Below, one piece after another: positions 17,230 to 27,246 of a stretch of 64,000 nucleotides of DNA. The notes below the pieces were generated by a model. The model worked only from the letters and a program-made list of their open reading frames with translations. It was not told the DNA's origin and ran no database searches. The stretch's first letter is position 1. Each line of letters starts with the position of its first letter. The position numbers were made by a program, and so were the translations under genes. Source of the DNA: Streptomyces sp. NBC_00377 (GTDB lineage Bacteria > Actinomycetota > Actinomycetes > Streptomycetales > Streptomycetaceae); the NCBI RefSeq assembly GCF_036075115.1, contig NZ_CP107958.1, forward strand, positions 806,001 to 870,000. Direction: 5' to 3'.

Positions 17230-17365
17230 CCGGACCCGCAGTCGAAATACCGGACACGAAGGCACAGGGCAGTGCCATCGGAGGCAAGTTGATGTCCTTG
17301 AAATGCCGCACGCCCGAAGGCTCGGGTACGCCTCGGCGCGTCACCGGCGGTGGGGAGCACCGCTC

Positions 17366-18916
17366 ATGACGCCCACTGCCCCGACCCTGCTCGAGATGCG
17401 GTCGATCACCAAGACCTTTCCCGGCGTCACCGCGCTCGCCGACGTCAGCCTCCTCGTGCGGGAGGGCGAGATCCACGCGATCTGCGGCGAGAACGGCGCC
17501 GGTAAATCCACCCTCATGAAGGTGCTCAGCGGGGTGCACCCGCACGGCAGCTACACCGGTGACATCGTCTACCGGGGTGAGCAGGTCCGGTTCCACGACA
17601 TCCGGGCCAGCGAGCGGGCCGGCATCGCGATCATCCACCAGGAACTGGCCCTGGTGCCCGGCATGTCGATCACCGAGAACCTGTTCCTCGGCAACGAACC
17701 GCGCCGCCGCGGGGGCATCGACTGGAAGGCGGCCCAGCGCCGGGCCGTGCAGCTGATGGAGCAGGTCGGGCTCCGTGAGGACCCCGACACCCTCATCCGG
17801 GACATCGGCGTCGGCAAGCAGCAACTCGTCGAGATCGCCAAGGCGTTCGCGAAGGACGTGAAGCTGCTGATCCTCGACGAGCCGACCGCCGCTCTGAACG
17901 AGGACGACTCGCGGCACCTGCTCGACCTGCTGCGCGGCTTCCGCGAGCGGGGCGTCACCTCGATCATCATCTCGCACAAGCTGAACGAGATCGAGGCGGT
18001 CGCCGACACCATCACGATCCTGCGCGACGGCCGCACCATCGAGAGCCTCGACGTGCGGGCCGACGGCGTCAACGAGGACCGCATCGTGCGGGGCATGGTC
18101 GGCCGGGCGCTCGACAGCCGCTTCCCCGACCGCACGCCCGACATCGGCGACGTCTTCTTCGAGGTCCGCGACTGGACGGTGCGTCACCCCGGTTCCGACG
18201 AACGCATGGTGTGCAAGGGCTCGACGTTCCATGTGCGCCGCGGGGAGATCGTCGGCTTCGCGGGACTCATGGGCGCGGGCCGCACCGAACTCGCGATGAG
18301 CCTCTTCGGCCGCTCCTACGGCACGTGGCTGTCCGGGCGGGTCTTCAAGGACGGCGAGGAGATCCGGCTGAACACGGTGTCGGACGCCATCCGGCACGGA
18401 CTGGCCTATGTCAGCGAGGACCGCAAGTCGATCGGCCTCAACCTCCTGGACGACATCAAGACGTCGATGGTCGCCGCCAAGCTGTCGAAGATCGCCCGGC
18501 GTCGCGTCATCGACCCGGTGCGCGAGCACCGGATCGCCGAGGAGTACCGCCAGAGCCTGCGGATCAAGACGCCAAGCGTCGACGAGGGCGTCGTCAAGCT
18601 GTCCGGCGGCAACCAGCAGAAGGTCGTCCTGGCGAAGTGGATGTTCACCGACCCGGACCTGCTGATCCTCGACGAGCCGACCCGCGGCATCGACGTGGGC
18701 GCCAAGTTCGAGATCTACGGGATCATCCAGCGGCTCGTCGCCCAGGGCAAGGGGGTCGTCCTGATCTCCTCCGAGCTGCCCGAGCTGATCGGCCTGTGCG
18801 ACCGCATCTACACGGTGTTCGAGGGCGCCATCACCGGTGACGTGGCGCGCGCCGACGCCGATCCGGAAGTCCTGATGAAGCAGATGACCGCTACCAAGAA
18901 AAGCCTCACTCCATGA
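17366..18916 (+). CDS. mmsA: Multiple-monosaccharide ABC transporter, ATP-binding protein
   Basis: A 516-residue protein with two fused nucleotide-binding domains, as in sugar importers of the MmsA/GguA/XylG type. Domain 1: Walker [13 protein letters not shown] signature [14 protein letters not shown], Walker [12 protein letters not shown]. Domain 2: a degenerate P-loop [10 protein letters not shown], signature [14 protein letters not shown], Walker [17 protein letters not shown]. The degenerate second P-loop is normal for this class. ATG at 17366 is preceded by GGGGAG; the frame upstream is leader sequence. The stop overlaps the permease start (ATGA, 18913-18916). Symbol by similarity only; xylose, arabinose, glucose and galactose are all possible substrates. 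Confidence 0.9.
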   Translation: MTPTAPTLLEMRSITKTFPGVTALADVSLLVREGEIHAICGENGAGKSTLMKVLSGVHPHGSYTGDIVYRGEQVRFHDIRASERAGIAIIHQELALVPGMSITENLFLGNEPRRRGGIDWKAAQRRAVQLMEQVGLREDPDTLIRDIGVGKQQLVEIAKAFAKDVKLLILDEPTAALNEDDSRHLLDLLRGFRERGVTSIIISHKLNEIEAVADTITILRDGRTIESLDVRADGVNEDRIVRGMVGRALDSRFPDRTPDIGDVFFEVRDWTVRHPGSDERMVCKGSTFHVRRGEIVGFAGLMGAGRTELAMSLFGRSYGTWLSGRVFKDGEEIRLNTVSDAIRHGLAYVSEDRKSIGLNLLDDIKTSMVAAKLSKIARRRVIDPVREHRIAEEYRQSLRIKTPSVDEGVVKLSGGNQQKVVLAKWMFTDPDLLILDEPTRGIDVGAKFEIYGIIQRLVAQGKGVVLISSELPELIGLCDRIYTVFEGAITGDVARADADPEVLMKQMTATKKSLTP

Positions 18917-20211
18917 GCCGTGTGACCGACCTTCAGAAGAACCTCTTCGGAGGCACGACCTCCAACGCCCGTCAGTTCGGCATGATCTCCACCCTGGTGG
19001 CGATCGTCCTGCTGTTCCAGATCTGGACCGGCGGCCTGACGCTCACGTCCGGCAACCTCATCGCCGTCGTCAGCCAGTACTCCTACATCCTGATCCTGGC
19101 CATCGGAATGCTGATGGTGATCGTGGCCGGGCACATCGACCTGTCGGTCGGCTCCGTCGCCGCGTTCACCGGCATCGTCGTCGCCAAGGCGATGCAGGAG
19201 TACGACCTCCCGTGGCCCGTCGGCATCCTGCTCGGCCTGCTCGTCGGCGCGGCGATCGGCGCCTGGCAGGGCTTCTGGGTCGCCTACATCGGCGTGCCCG
19301 CCTTCATCGTGACCCTCGCCGGGATGCTGCTGTTCCGCGGCGGCAACCAGTACATCGGCAATGCCGACACGGTCCCGGTGCCCGAGGGCTTCCGCAAGAT
19401 CGGCGCGGGTTTCCTGCCCGAGGTCGGGCCGGACACCGGGTACAACAACCTGACGCTGCTGCTGGGCGCGGCCGCGTGCGCGGGCGTGGCCTGGCGCGAG
19501 TGGCAGGCGCGCCGGACCCGTCGCGAGATGAACGCCGACGTGGCGCCGCTGTGGGTCACCGGCATCCGTCTGGCCGTCATGGTCGTCGTCATCGTCTTCG
19601 CGACGCTCCGCTTCGCCGGCGGGCGGATCGGCACCAGCCTGCCGATCTCCGGCATCATCCTGATCGTCCTGGTCCTGGCCTACTCGCACTACACCCGCAA
19701 CACCATCGGCGGCCGGCACATCTACGCCGTCGGCGGCAACGCTCGCGCGGCAGAGCTGTCCGGCGTGAAGCTCAAGCGGGTCAACTTCCTGGTCATGACG
19801 AACATGTCGGTGCTGGCCGCGCTCGCCGGCATGATCTTCGTGGCGAGGTCCGCGGCTTCCGGCCCGCAGGACGGCCTGAGCTGGGAACTGGACGCCATCG
19901 CGGCCGTGTTCATCGGCGGCGCGGCGGTCTCCGGAGGCCTGGGCACCGTCAGCGGCTCGATCGTCGGCGGTCTGGTCATGGCACTGCTCAACAACGGCCT
20001 CCAACTGGAGGGCGTCGGCTCCGACATGGTCCAGATGATCAAGGGGCTGGTCCTCCTGCTCGCCGTCGCCTTCGACGTCTACAACAAGAGCCGGGGACGC
20101 TTCTCGATCATCGGGACGCTGACCGGCCGGTTCCGGCGGGACGACCCGGCGGCCCCGACTCCCCCGCCGGCCCCGGACTCCGACGCCGACAAGGCCAGGG
20201 TCGCGGGCTGA
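18913..20211 (+). CDS. mmsB: Multiple-monosaccharide ABC transporter, permease
   Basis: A 432-residue BPD_transp_2-type permease of about ten membrane spans. The hallmark region for this family, [14 protein letters not shown], follows span 3, and [19 protein letters not shown] is the conserved cytoplasmic coupling loop. A longer loop between about residues 160 and 210 is typical of the MmsB/XylH subgroup. The C terminus is a Pro-rich tail that is not conserved. Start overlaps the ATPase stop by 4 bases, so the two subunits are translationally coupled. Confidence 0.9.
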   Translation: MSRVTDLQKNLFGGTTSNARQFGMISTLVAIVLLFQIWTGGLTLTSGNLIAVVSQYSYILILAIGMLMVIVAGHIDLSVGSVAAFTGIVVAKAMQEYDLPWPVGILLGLLVGAAIGAWQGFWVAYIGVPAFIVTLAGMLLFRGGNQYIGNADTVPVPEGFRKIGAGFLPEVGPDTGYNNLTLLLGAAACAGVAWREWQARRTRREMNADVAPLWVTGIRLAVMVVVIVFATLRFAGGRIGTSLPISGIILIVLVLAYSHYTRNTIGGRHIYAVGGNARAAELSGVKLKRVNFLVMTNMSVLAALAGMIFVARSAASGPQDGLSWELDAIAAVFIGGAAVSGGLGTVSGSIVGGLVMALLNNGLQLEGVGSDMVQMIKGLVLLLAVAFDVYNKSRGRFSIIGTLTGRFRRDDPAAPTPPPAPDSDADKARVAG

Positions 20212-20294
20212 CCGCAGCACCCGTAACGCCTCCGTCGCGTTCGGCGGCACATCACACTCCGGCAACCAGCACCGCACGAAGGGCACACTCCACC

Positions 20295-21410
20295 ATGCGC
20301 ACACTCGTCATCAGAAGCATCGCCGCCGTCGGCGCCGCCGCCCTGCTCACTCTGGGCACGGCCTGCTCCAACGAACGCGAGGGCGCCGCCGACACCGACG
20401 GCGCCGGCGCCGGCGCCAAGGGCTTCGCAGAGAACTCCCTGATCGGCGTCGCCCTGCCGTCCAAGACCTCGGAGAACTGGGTGCTCGCCGGCGACCTGTT
20501 CACCGACGGTCTCAAGAACGCGGGCTTCAAGGCAGACGTCCAGTACGCGGGCGCCTCGACCACCGTCGCCGACCAGCAGGCGCAGATCTCCTCCATGGTC
20601 ACCAAGGGCGCGAAGGTCATCGTCATCGGCGCGACCGACGCCTCCCAGCTCGCCACCCAGGTGAAGCAGGCCAAGGAGGAGGGGGCCACCGTCATCGCCT
20701 ACGACCGGCTCATCACCAACACCCCGGACGTCGACTACTACATCGCCTTCGACAACTACAAGGTCGGTCAGCTCCAGGGCCAGGCCCTGATCGACGGCAT
20801 GAAGGCGAAGAAGCCGAAGGGTCCCTGGACGATCGAGTTGTTCTCCGGATCGCCGGACGACAACAACTCCAAGGTCTTCTTCGACGGCGCGATGAGCGTG
20901 CTGAAGCCCTTGGTCGACAAGGGCGACATCGTTGTCGGCTCCGGTCAGACCGACATCAAGCAGACCGCCGTGCAGGGCTGGAAGGCGGAGAACGCCCAGC
21001 AGCGCATGGACTCCCTGCTGACGTCGGCCTACGGCAGCGGCAAGACGCTCGACGGTGTCCTGTCCCCCAACGACACCCTCGCCCGGGCGATCCTCACCTC
21101 GGTCAAGGGGGCCGGCAAGCCGGTCCCGGTCGTGACGGGCCAGGACTCCGAGGTCGAGTCGGTCAAGTCGATCATGGCCGGTGGGCAGTACTCGACCATC
21201 AACAAGGACACCCGCAAGCTCGTCACGGAGACCGTCAAGATGGTCACGGCCCTCCAGAAGGGCGGCAAGCCGACCGTCAACGACACCAAGTCGTACGACA
21301 ACGGCGTCAAGGTCGTCCCGTCCTACCTCCTTCCGCCCGTCATCGTGACGAAGAAGAACGCGGCCGAGGCATACGCCAACGACCCCAAGCTGGCACCGCT
21401 GACCAAGTAA
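20295..21410 (+). CDS. chvE: Multiple-monosaccharide ABC transporter, substrate-binding lipoprotein
   Basis: A 371-residue periplasmic-binding-protein-like lipoprotein. A 20-25 residue signal peptide (RSIAAVGAAALLTL) leads to GTACSN, a slightly non-canonical lipobox with Cys as the likely lipidated residue. The mature part follows the type I sugar-binding fold of ChvE/XylF: IGVALPSKTSENWV at the start, IVIGATDASQLA, VIAYDRLI, GVLSPNDTLA and VVTGQDSE. It is 83 bases after the permease and should be expressed with it, often at a higher level. A strong hairpin follows the stop. Confidence 0.9.
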   Translation: MRTLVIRSIAAVGAAALLTLGTACSNEREGAADTDGAGAGAKGFAENSLIGVALPSKTSENWVLAGDLFTDGLKNAGFKADVQYAGASTTVADQQAQISSMVTKGAKVIVIGATDASQLATQVKQAKEEGATVIAYDRLITNTPDVDYYIAFDNYKVGQLQGQALIDGMKAKKPKGPWTIELFSGSPDDNNSKVFFDGAMSVLKPLVDKGDIVVGSGQTDIKQTAVQGWKAENAQQRMDSLLTSAYGSGKTLDGVLSPNDTLARAILTSVKGAGKPVPVVTGQDSEVESVKSIMAGGQYSTINKDTRKLVTETVKMVTALQKGGKPTVNDTKSYDNGVKVVPSYLLPPVIVTKKNAAEAYANDPKLAPLTK

Positions 21411-21419
21411 CACGAGCCG

Positions 21420-21464
21420 CCGTCCGCGCCCGCCCCGAAAACTCTCCGGGGCGGGCGCGGACGG
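21420..21464. terminator. Bidirectional terminator between chvE-like and LysR genes
   Basis: An 18-bp perfect stem (21420-21437 with 21447-21464) and a 9-base loop AAAACTCTC. The right arm ends directly at the stop codon of the convergent LysR gene. Confidence 0.8.
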
Positions 21465-22406
21465 TCACGTGGCGGGCCCCGGATGAGCGGGGGCGCACAT
21501 CGTGGCTCCGACCTCGCGGGCGGCTGCGAGGTAGGCGAGCACCAGGGGCCGTGCGTCCTCCCGGGCGGCCGCCACCGCCAGCCGGGAGGGGGAGAGCCCC
21601 CGGACAGGGAGGGCGACGACCTCGTCCCGGACGACCAGCGGCGCGTTGCCGGCGGCCAGCAGCACGACCCCCTGGCCGCCGGCGACCGCCTCGTGGGTCT
21701 CCTCCGCGCCGGCCACCACCGCGCCGATCCGCGGCGGGCGGCCTTCGCGGGCATCGAGCGCGAGCCAGTGGTCCCGCAGCGGGCCGGCCTCCGCCGGGAG
21801 GGCGAGAAACGGCTCGTCCAGCAGGTCGGCGAAGTCCACCATTCCCTCGGGGTCGGACGCGGCCCGTGCCGCCAGGGGGTGCCCGTCCGGCAGCGCGACC
21901 AGCCGGGGCTCGCGGGCCACCACCTCGTAGCGGTAGCGCTTCTCGTCCGGCAGCGGCAGCCAGACGAAGGCGACGTCGCTGGATCCGTCCGCCAACCCGG
22001 CACTGGGGTCGGCCCAGTTGACCTGGCGCAGGACGGGTTGCGCGTCCGGGTGCCGCGAGACGAGGCGGGTCCGCAGGGCGGGCAGCAGCCCCCGGCCCGG
22101 GCTGGTGGACATACCGATCACCAGCGTGCTCCGCTCGGCGGCCCTGGCCTCCCGCACCGCCGCCTCCGCGGTCTCCCAGGCGGCCAGCACCTCGCGGGCC
22201 CGGGGCAACAGGGCCTCGCCCACCGCGGTCAACCGCACGGTCCGCCGGTCGCGTTCGAACAGGACCACGTCCAGTTGCTTCTCCAGCATCCGTATCTGCT
22301 TGCTCAGCGCGGGCTGGGAGACGAACAGCCGCTCGGCGGCCCGGGTGAAGCTCAACTCCTCGGCGACCGCGGTGAAGTAGCGCAGATCACGCCCGTGGAT
22401 GTCCAT
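21465..22406 (-). CDS. LysR-family transcriptional regulator
   Basis: A 313-residue LysR regulator. The N-terminal helix-turn-helix has the family pattern LRYFTAVAEELSFTRAAERL, then SQPALSKQIRMLEKQLDVVL (about residues 9-48). The effector domain begins at LVIGMSTSPGRGLLP and contains VAFVWLPLP and the DEPFLALP loop. It is divergent from the SDR gene across 106 bases, the usual arrangement of a LysR protein and the gene it controls. The ligand is unknown. Its ATG at 22406 is the only plausible start. Confidence 0.9.
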   Translation of the reverse strand: MDIHGRDLRYFTAVAEELSFTRAAERLFVSQPALSKQIRMLEKQLDVVLFERDRRTVRLTAVGEALLPRAREVLAAWETAEAAVREARAAERSTLVIGMSTSPGRGLLPALRTRLVSRHPDAQPVLRQVNWADPSAGLADGSSDVAFVWLPLPDEKRYRYEVVAREPRLVALPDGHPLAARAASDPEGMVDFADLLDEPFLALPAEAGPLRDHWLALDAREGRPPRIGAVVAGAEETHEAVAGGQGVVLLAAGNAPLVVRDEVVALPVRGLSPSRLAVAAAREDARPLVLAYLAAAREVGATMCAPAHPGPAT

Positions 22407-22512
22407 GCCCCATGGCTATCACAGCGGGTCTTGGACGCCGTCCCGGTGCCGGGCGAAGGATGGGACCTGTCGACGGGGAGGACCCGGACGGCAGTAGACG
22501 AGGGAGACGAGG

Positions 22513-23358
22513 ATGCGCGAGAACGCCAAGGTATGGCTGGTCACCGGCGCGAGCAGCGGCTTCGGGCGGGCCGTCGCGGAGGCCGCGGTCGCCGCCGGCG
22601 ACACGGTGATCGGCGCGGCCCGGCGGACCGGGGCGCTGGACGACCTGGTGGCCGCCCACCCGGACCGGGTGGAGGCGATCGCCCTCGACGTCACCGACGG
22701 CGAGCGGATCGACGCCGTGGCCGCGGACGTCCTGGCCCGCTACGGCCGGGTGGACGTGCTGGTGAACAACGCGGGCCGCACCCAGGTCGGGGCCTTCGAG
22801 GAGACCACCGACCGGGAGCTGCGCGACCTGTTCGAGCTGCATGTGTTCGGCCCCGCGCGGCTGACCCGGGCGCTGCTGCCTCACATGAGGGAGCGGGGCA
22901 GCGGATCGATCGTCAACATCAGCAGCTTCGGCGGCCAGTTGTCCTTCGCCGGGTTCTCCGCCTACAGCGCGACCAAGGCGGCTCTGGAGCAGCTGTCGGA
23001 GGGCCTGGCCGACGAGGTGTCTCCCTTCGGCGTCAAGGTGCTGATCGTGGAGCCGGGCGCGTTCCGCACCAACCTGTTCGGCAAGGGTGCGGCGTACTTC
23101 TCCGAGGAGAACCCGGCGTACGCGGAGAAGGTCGGGGCGACCCGGCGGCTGGTGCAGGGCGGTGACGGCAGCCAGCCCGGCGATCCGGCCAAGGCCGCCG
23201 CGGCGATCCTGCTGGCCCTCGAAGCCGAGAGGACCCCGCTCCGGCTCGCCCTCGGCGGCGACGCCGTCGACTTCCTGACCGGACACCTGGACTCCGTGCG
23301 CGACGAGCTCGTCGCCTGGGAGAAGGTCTCCCGGGGGACGGACTTCGACGCCGAGTGA
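22513..23358 (+). CDS. Short-chain dehydrogenase/reductase
   Basis: A 281-residue SDR with TGASSGFG at residues 11-18, VLVNNAGRTQ, the catalytic Ser in VNISSFGGQ and YSATKAA with Tyr/Lys. The C-terminal region (EPGAFRTNLFGKG, then PAKAAAAILLALEAERTPLRL) is typical of the SDR family 16-like oxidoreductases common in actinobacteria. GGGAGACGAGG precedes the ATG at 22513. Divergent from a LysR gene, which is the likely regulator. Substrate unknown. Confidence 0.9.
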   Translation: MRENAKVWLVTGASSGFGRAVAEAAVAAGDTVIGAARRTGALDDLVAAHPDRVEAIALDVTDGERIDAVAADVLARYGRVDVLVNNAGRTQVGAFEETTDRELRDLFELHVFGPARLTRALLPHMRERGSGSIVNISSFGGQLSFAGFSAYSATKAALEQLSEGLADEVSPFGVKVLIVEPGAFRTNLFGKGAAYFSEENPAYAEKVGATRRLVQGGDGSQPGDPAKAAAAILLALEAERTPLRLALGGDAVDFLTGHLDSVRDELVAWEKVSRGTDFDAE

Positions 23359-23361
23359 GGA

Positions 23362-23403
23362 CCGGGCGCGCGGCAGGGGCCGGTGCCCCTGCCGCGCGCC
23401 CGG
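23362..23403. terminator. Bidirectional hairpin terminator
   Basis: A 19-bp perfect stem (23362-23380 with 23385-23403) and a 4-base loop CGGT lie between the convergent SDR and beta-helix glycosidase genes. Confidence 0.8.
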
Positions 23404-23420
23404 CTCGAAAGCCGTTCACC

Positions 23421-25679
23421 TCACGGGTAGTTCACCAGGTTCGCCACGTTGGTGGCGGAGTCCGACGGCCCGCCCCGGTCGTTGATGACGTGCCGGATGG
23501 TCCCGGTGCCACCGAGCGAGACCGTCACCATGTTCCGGAACCGCACGTTCGGGCCGGCCGGGGCCTCGAAGGCGTGTTCGGCGGTGACGCCCGGGGCGAC
23601 GTTGAAGTAGCAGTAGCTGCCCAGTCCGTAGGCCTGGTGGCTGGTCACCGAGTTCGCGACCTTGTAGGCGGCGTAGCCCTGGGTGGGCCCGTTCATCCAG
23701 GCGGCCTGGTTCGGGGGGTCGTAGGGCATCTCGTTCTGGTAGAAGTACGTCCGGCCGCCGTTGCCGTTCCACAGGGTCTGGTGCTTCTGGTAGTGCTCGA
23801 CGAACAGGCCGTACATGGTGACGTCGTCGCCGTTGACGACGAGTCCGGTGTCCGCCGTGTTGGTGTTCCAGCCGACACCGGTGCCGTGGTCCGCCCGCCA
23901 GATCCACATGTGGTCGCCGATGACGTCGTCGCTGTTCACGACGAGGCTGGTGGTGGCCCTGCCCACGGCGGCCCCGCCGACCCGGAAGTACACGTCGTGC
24001 AGGGAGGTGGGGTTCGCGGCGTGGTCCGCGGCGGCCCCGGCCGGGCCGATCTCCACGAGGGTCTGCGAGTTGGCGGTACCGGCGTCGAAGAGCACGCCTG
24101 CCACCTTCACCCCGTCGACGTCGGCGACCGTCATGGCGGTGACGCCGTTGTCCGGGACGAACGTGGCGAGGCCGAGTCCGAGCACCACGGTGTCGGGGCG
24201 CGTCACACGCAGGGTCTGGTCGAGGTGATACACGCCGGGCGTGACCAGCAGGTTCTTGCCCGCGGCGAGGGCGGCGTTGATCTGTGCGGCGGTCGCGCCC
24301 GGTGTGACGACGAAGAACTGGTCGATGCCCAGGGAACTGCCGGCGGCGGTTCCGTTCGCCCAGGTGGTGGCGGATGAGTTCGTGCGCACGGACGGCACGA
24401 ACACCTTGTAGGCGCCGGCGCCGTCCACGTACAGGAAGGGCTTCTCCCGCACGGTGGGCGTCTGGTCGACCGTCGTGTAGGGCGGGTTGGGGAAGCTGTT
24501 CCCGGGCACCCCGTGGCTGCCGACGAAGACCATGTTCCAGTTGGAGCCGGTCCAGCTGCCGAGCTGTGAGTTGCGGGTCAGCCACTGCTGCTGGGTGCCG
24601 GACCGCACCTGGCCGTCGATCCTGCTGTCGGCCATGAACCCGCCGCTGGACCAACCGCCGTCACTCAGCTCCAGGTTGCCACGCACATGCATACGCCGGT
24701 ATCCGGACGCCTGGGACACCGCCCACCGGTCCGTCCCGCCCGTGGGGTTGACCGAGAGGTTCTCGGCGCCGCGCCAGAAGTTCTGGGTGGCGTTCTGCGG
24801 CGGGAACCAGTCGGCCTCCACGTGCACGGCGCCGTTGACGGTGACCGAGTCGGGCGACAGCCCGAGGCCCAGGACCTGGGTGTAGAAGCCGACGTTGACG
24901 TCGTTGCTGTACGTACCGGGCTTGAACAGGACCGCGTAGCGCTGGGAGCCGAACTGGTTGGTCTCCTGCTGCTGGAAGATCGAGTTCAGTCGGCTCTGGA
25001 TCGTGGACGAGGGCATCGAGGGGTCGAAGACGACGACGTTGGGGCCGAGGTCGACGTCTCCCGGCGTGGTGCCGACGGGTGCGACCTGGAAGCGCTGGGC
25101 GACGGTGCCGTTGCAGGTGTACTGCACCAGCTGGACGCTGTCCGCGGTCGAGGCGGAGGGGACGTCGAGGCACTTGCCGCTGTTGCGGTTGACGAACCGG
25201 TACGCGCCGCCGCCCTCGTCCACCGCCTGCCACTGCTGGTTGGCGCCGCCGCCGTACGTCCACAGGTGCACGGCCGCGTTGTCGGCCGTGGACACGTCGC
25301 TGACGTCCACGACCTGCTGGGCGTTGTTGCGGTTGCCGATGCGTACGAACCCGTCGCCGGTCGCGGTGAAACTCCACTGCTGGGCGGTGCTGTTGTTGCA
25401 GGCGTACTGCTGGACGACGGTGCCGTTCGCGGTCGCGGCCGCCCGGGCGTCCAGGCACTTGCCGCTGCCGGAGTTCACCACCGTGGACCAGCCGGTGGGG
25501 AGGGCGGCGGCCTGGGGGGCGGCCCGGGACGCCTGGACTCCGGTCACCGGCGGGACGGGTCCGGTGGCCGCCGCGGCACCGTTCGCCGGTGTTCCGCTCA
25601 GTCCGGTGAGCAGGGCGGCGACGGCCGCCGTGCCCAGAACGCCGCGTACCGCGCGTCGGTGTGCGAACCTCGTGGTCAT
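23421..25679 (-). CDS. Secreted RICIN plus right-handed beta-helix glycosidase (GH55-like)
   Basis: A 752-residue secreted protein. Residues 1-36 form a signal peptide (basic start, hydrophobic AAVAALLTGLSG, Ala-rich cleavage region). Residues about 62-195 are a RICIN/CBM13 domain with QxW-type repeats (QQWSF, NQQWQAV) and two SGKCLD motifs. The rest (about 205-752) is a two-part parallel beta-helix: NVVVFDPSMPSSTIQSRL, LFKPGTYSNDVNVGF, then a second half with NLLVTPGVYHLDQTLRV and VNSDDVIGDHMWIWR. This pattern resembles GH55 exo-beta-1,3-glucanases; similar proteins are often labelled adenylyl cyclase or factor 5/8, which the sequence does not support. ATG at 25679 overlaps the GH16 stop (ATGA), so the two are coupled. 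Confidence 0.7.
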   Translation of the reverse strand: MTTRFAHRRAVRGVLGTAAVAALLTGLSGTPANGAAAATGPVPPVTGVQASRAAPQAAALPTGWSTVVNSGSGKCLDARAAATANGTVVQQYACNNSTAQQWSFTATGDGFVRIGNRNNAQQVVDVSDVSTADNAAVHLWTYGGGANQQWQAVDEGGGAYRFVNRNSGKCLDVPSASTADSVQLVQYTCNGTVAQRFQVAPVGTTPGDVDLGPNVVVFDPSMPSSTIQSRLNSIFQQQETNQFGSQRYAVLFKPGTYSNDVNVGFYTQVLGLGLSPDSVTVNGAVHVEADWFPPQNATQNFWRGAENLSVNPTGGTDRWAVSQASGYRRMHVRGNLELSDGGWSSGGFMADSRIDGQVRSGTQQQWLTRNSQLGSWTGSNWNMVFVGSHGVPGNSFPNPPYTTVDQTPTVREKPFLYVDGAGAYKVFVPSVRTNSSATTWANGTAAGSSLGIDQFFVVTPGATAAQINAALAAGKNLLVTPGVYHLDQTLRVTRPDTVVLGLGLATFVPDNGVTAMTVADVDGVKVAGVLFDAGTANSQTLVEIGPAGAAADHAANPTSLHDVYFRVGGAAVGRATTSLVVNSDDVIGDHMWIWRADHGTGVGWNTNTADTGLVVNGDDVTMYGLFVEHYQKHQTLWNGNGGRTYFYQNEMPYDPPNQAAWMNGPTQGYAAYKVANSVTSHQAYGLGSYCYFNVAPGVTAEHAFEAPAGPNVRFRNMVTVSLGGTGTIRHVINDRGGPSDSATNVANLVNYP

Positions 25680-26950
25680 CGGGTCACCGTCCACTTCTGG
25701 TTGGCGGCTCCGGTGCAGGTCCAGATCTGCAGCCTGGTGCCGTCGGCGGAGCTGTTGCCGGTGGCGTCCAGGCACTTTCCCGCCTGCGGGTTGACGATGT
25801 CCCGGGCAGCGGTGACCGTCCACTGCTGGGCGGCGGAACCGTTGCAGTCCCACAGCTGAGTCCGCGTTCCGTCGGCCGTGCCTCCCGAGTCCACGTCCAG
25901 GCACTTGCCGAGGGCGCGGATCGTGCCGTCACCGCCCACGGTCCACTGCTGGGCGCCGGTGCCGTTGCAGTCGTACAACTGCACGGCCGTGCCGTTGGCC
26001 GTGTCGGCTCCTGCCACGTCCACGCACTTGCCGCCGACGCCGGTGACGGGGCCGCTGCCGCCCGGCTGGGCGGTGCTGACGCGCACGTAGTCGACCAGGA
26101 GCTGCTGGGGGAAGGCCGTGCTGCCGTCGGGGTCCCCGGGCCAGTAGCCGCCGACCGCGAGATTGAGGATGAGGAAGAAGGGCTTGTCGAAGACCCACTG
26201 TCGGCCGCCGAGGTCGGCGGGCGTGCGCCGCTGGTAGACGGTGCCGTCGACGGACCAGGTGATCGTGTTCGGGCTCCAGTCGACCGCGAAGGTGTGGAAC
26301 GCGTCGGCGAACGCCTGACCGCCGGGCAGGGTGTACCCGGCGCCGATGCCCGCGGAGCCCGAGTATCCGGGGCCGTGCAGGGTACCGTGGACCGTGGCCG
26401 GCTCGAAGCCCACGTTCTCCATGACGTCGATCTCGCCCGAGGCGGGCCAGCCCACCTGGCCGATGTCGTTGCCCAGCATCCAGAACGCGGGCCACATGCC
26501 CTGACCGCGCGGGACCTTCATCCGCGCTTCGACCCGGCCGTACGTCGTGGTGAAGCGGCCCGCCGTGTTCAGCCGGGCCGAGGTGTACTCGCACCGTCCG
26601 TACCAGCACTGGTAGTTGCCCGGGTTCTCCCGGCGGGCCGTGATCACCAGATGGCCCTGGCCGTCCAGAGCGGCGTTGCGGTTGCCCGCCGTGTAGTACT
26701 GCCGCTCGTGGTTGCTGACGTTGTCACCGGTCTCGGTCTGCCATCGGGCGCCGTTAACGGCCGAACCGGCGGGACCGTCGAACTCGTCGGAGAACGCGAC
26801 GGCGGCCGCCGCGGACGTTGCGGCGGCGCGTGCCGGGGGGTCCGCGGCGAGCGCGGACGCGCCCTGCGCCGGCCCGGTGGACAGTGACGCGAAGGCCAGG
26901 ATCGAGGCCAGCGGCAGGAGCAGGCGCCGAGGCAGGCGTGGAGAGGCCAT
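25676..26950 (-). CDS. Secreted GH16 endo-beta-1,3-glucanase with C-terminal RICIN domain
   Basis: A 424-residue secreted enzyme: signal peptide 1-30 (RRLLLPLASILAFASL), GH16 jelly-roll domain about 50-295, then a RICIN/CBM13 trefoil about 300-424 with three QQW/QKW repeats. The catalytic motif GEIDVMENVG places the nucleophile at Glu173 and the acid/base at Glu178. WPAFWMLG and the C-terminal FLILNLAVGGYWPG are family hallmarks of laminarinases. It should hydrolyse internal beta-1,3-glucan bonds of fungal wall or algal glucan. ATG at 26950 has GGAAGGGA upstream. It is the first gene of a two-gene operon driven by the promoter at 27089-27117. Confidence 0.88.
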   Translation of the reverse strand: MASPRLPRRLLLPLASILAFASLSTGPAQGASALAADPPARAAATSAAAAVAFSDEFDGPAGSAVNGARWQTETGDNVSNHERQYYTAGNRNAALDGQGHLVITARRENPGNYQCWYGRCEYTSARLNTAGRFTTTYGRVEARMKVPRGQGMWPAFWMLGNDIGQVGWPASGEIDVMENVGFEPATVHGTLHGPGYSGSAGIGAGYTLPGGQAFADAFHTFAVDWSPNTITWSVDGTVYQRRTPADLGGRQWVFDKPFFLILNLAVGGYWPGDPDGSTAFPQQLLVDYVRVSTAQPGGSGPVTGVGGKCVDVAGADTANGTAVQLYDCNGTGAQQWTVGGDGTIRALGKCLDVDSGGTADGTRTQLWDCNGSAAQQWTVTAARDIVNPQAGKCLDATGNSSADGTRLQIWTCTGAANQKWTVTR

Positions 26951-27078
26951 GACTCTCCCTTCCTGATGAAGACGGACCATCAAGGCATGCTCATGACAGT
27001 CCGGGGCGCGGGAAGGCGTATCGCCCATGACCGCGCCGATTGGGTGGGGGGCGAACCAGCCCTGACGGGGGCTTAGTT

Positions 27079-27117
27079 CACTACGTGATTTAAGAAGTGA
27101 GTAATGACCCTGTCAAG
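27079..27117 (-). promoter_or_regulatory. Near-consensus promoter with overlapping operator for the glucanase operon
   Basis: On the minus strand TTGACA (27117-27112) is separated by 17 bases from TTAAAT (27094-27089), an unusually good vegetative-type promoter for this genome. The inverted repeat TCACT (27079-27083) and AGTGA (27097-27101) flanks the -10 box and could be a repressor site. The leader would be about 130 bases. Confidence 0.6.
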
Positions 27118-27246
27118 AGTTTGGTATGGACCGGATACGTGGTGACGCGGAGCGTTCCCGAGCCGTGGCCCGCGCCGACGGGGGTGACGGCGCGGACCGC
27201 CGGGGGCGGTCCGGCGCCCGCGGGTCCCGAGGGGCAGGATGGAAGC

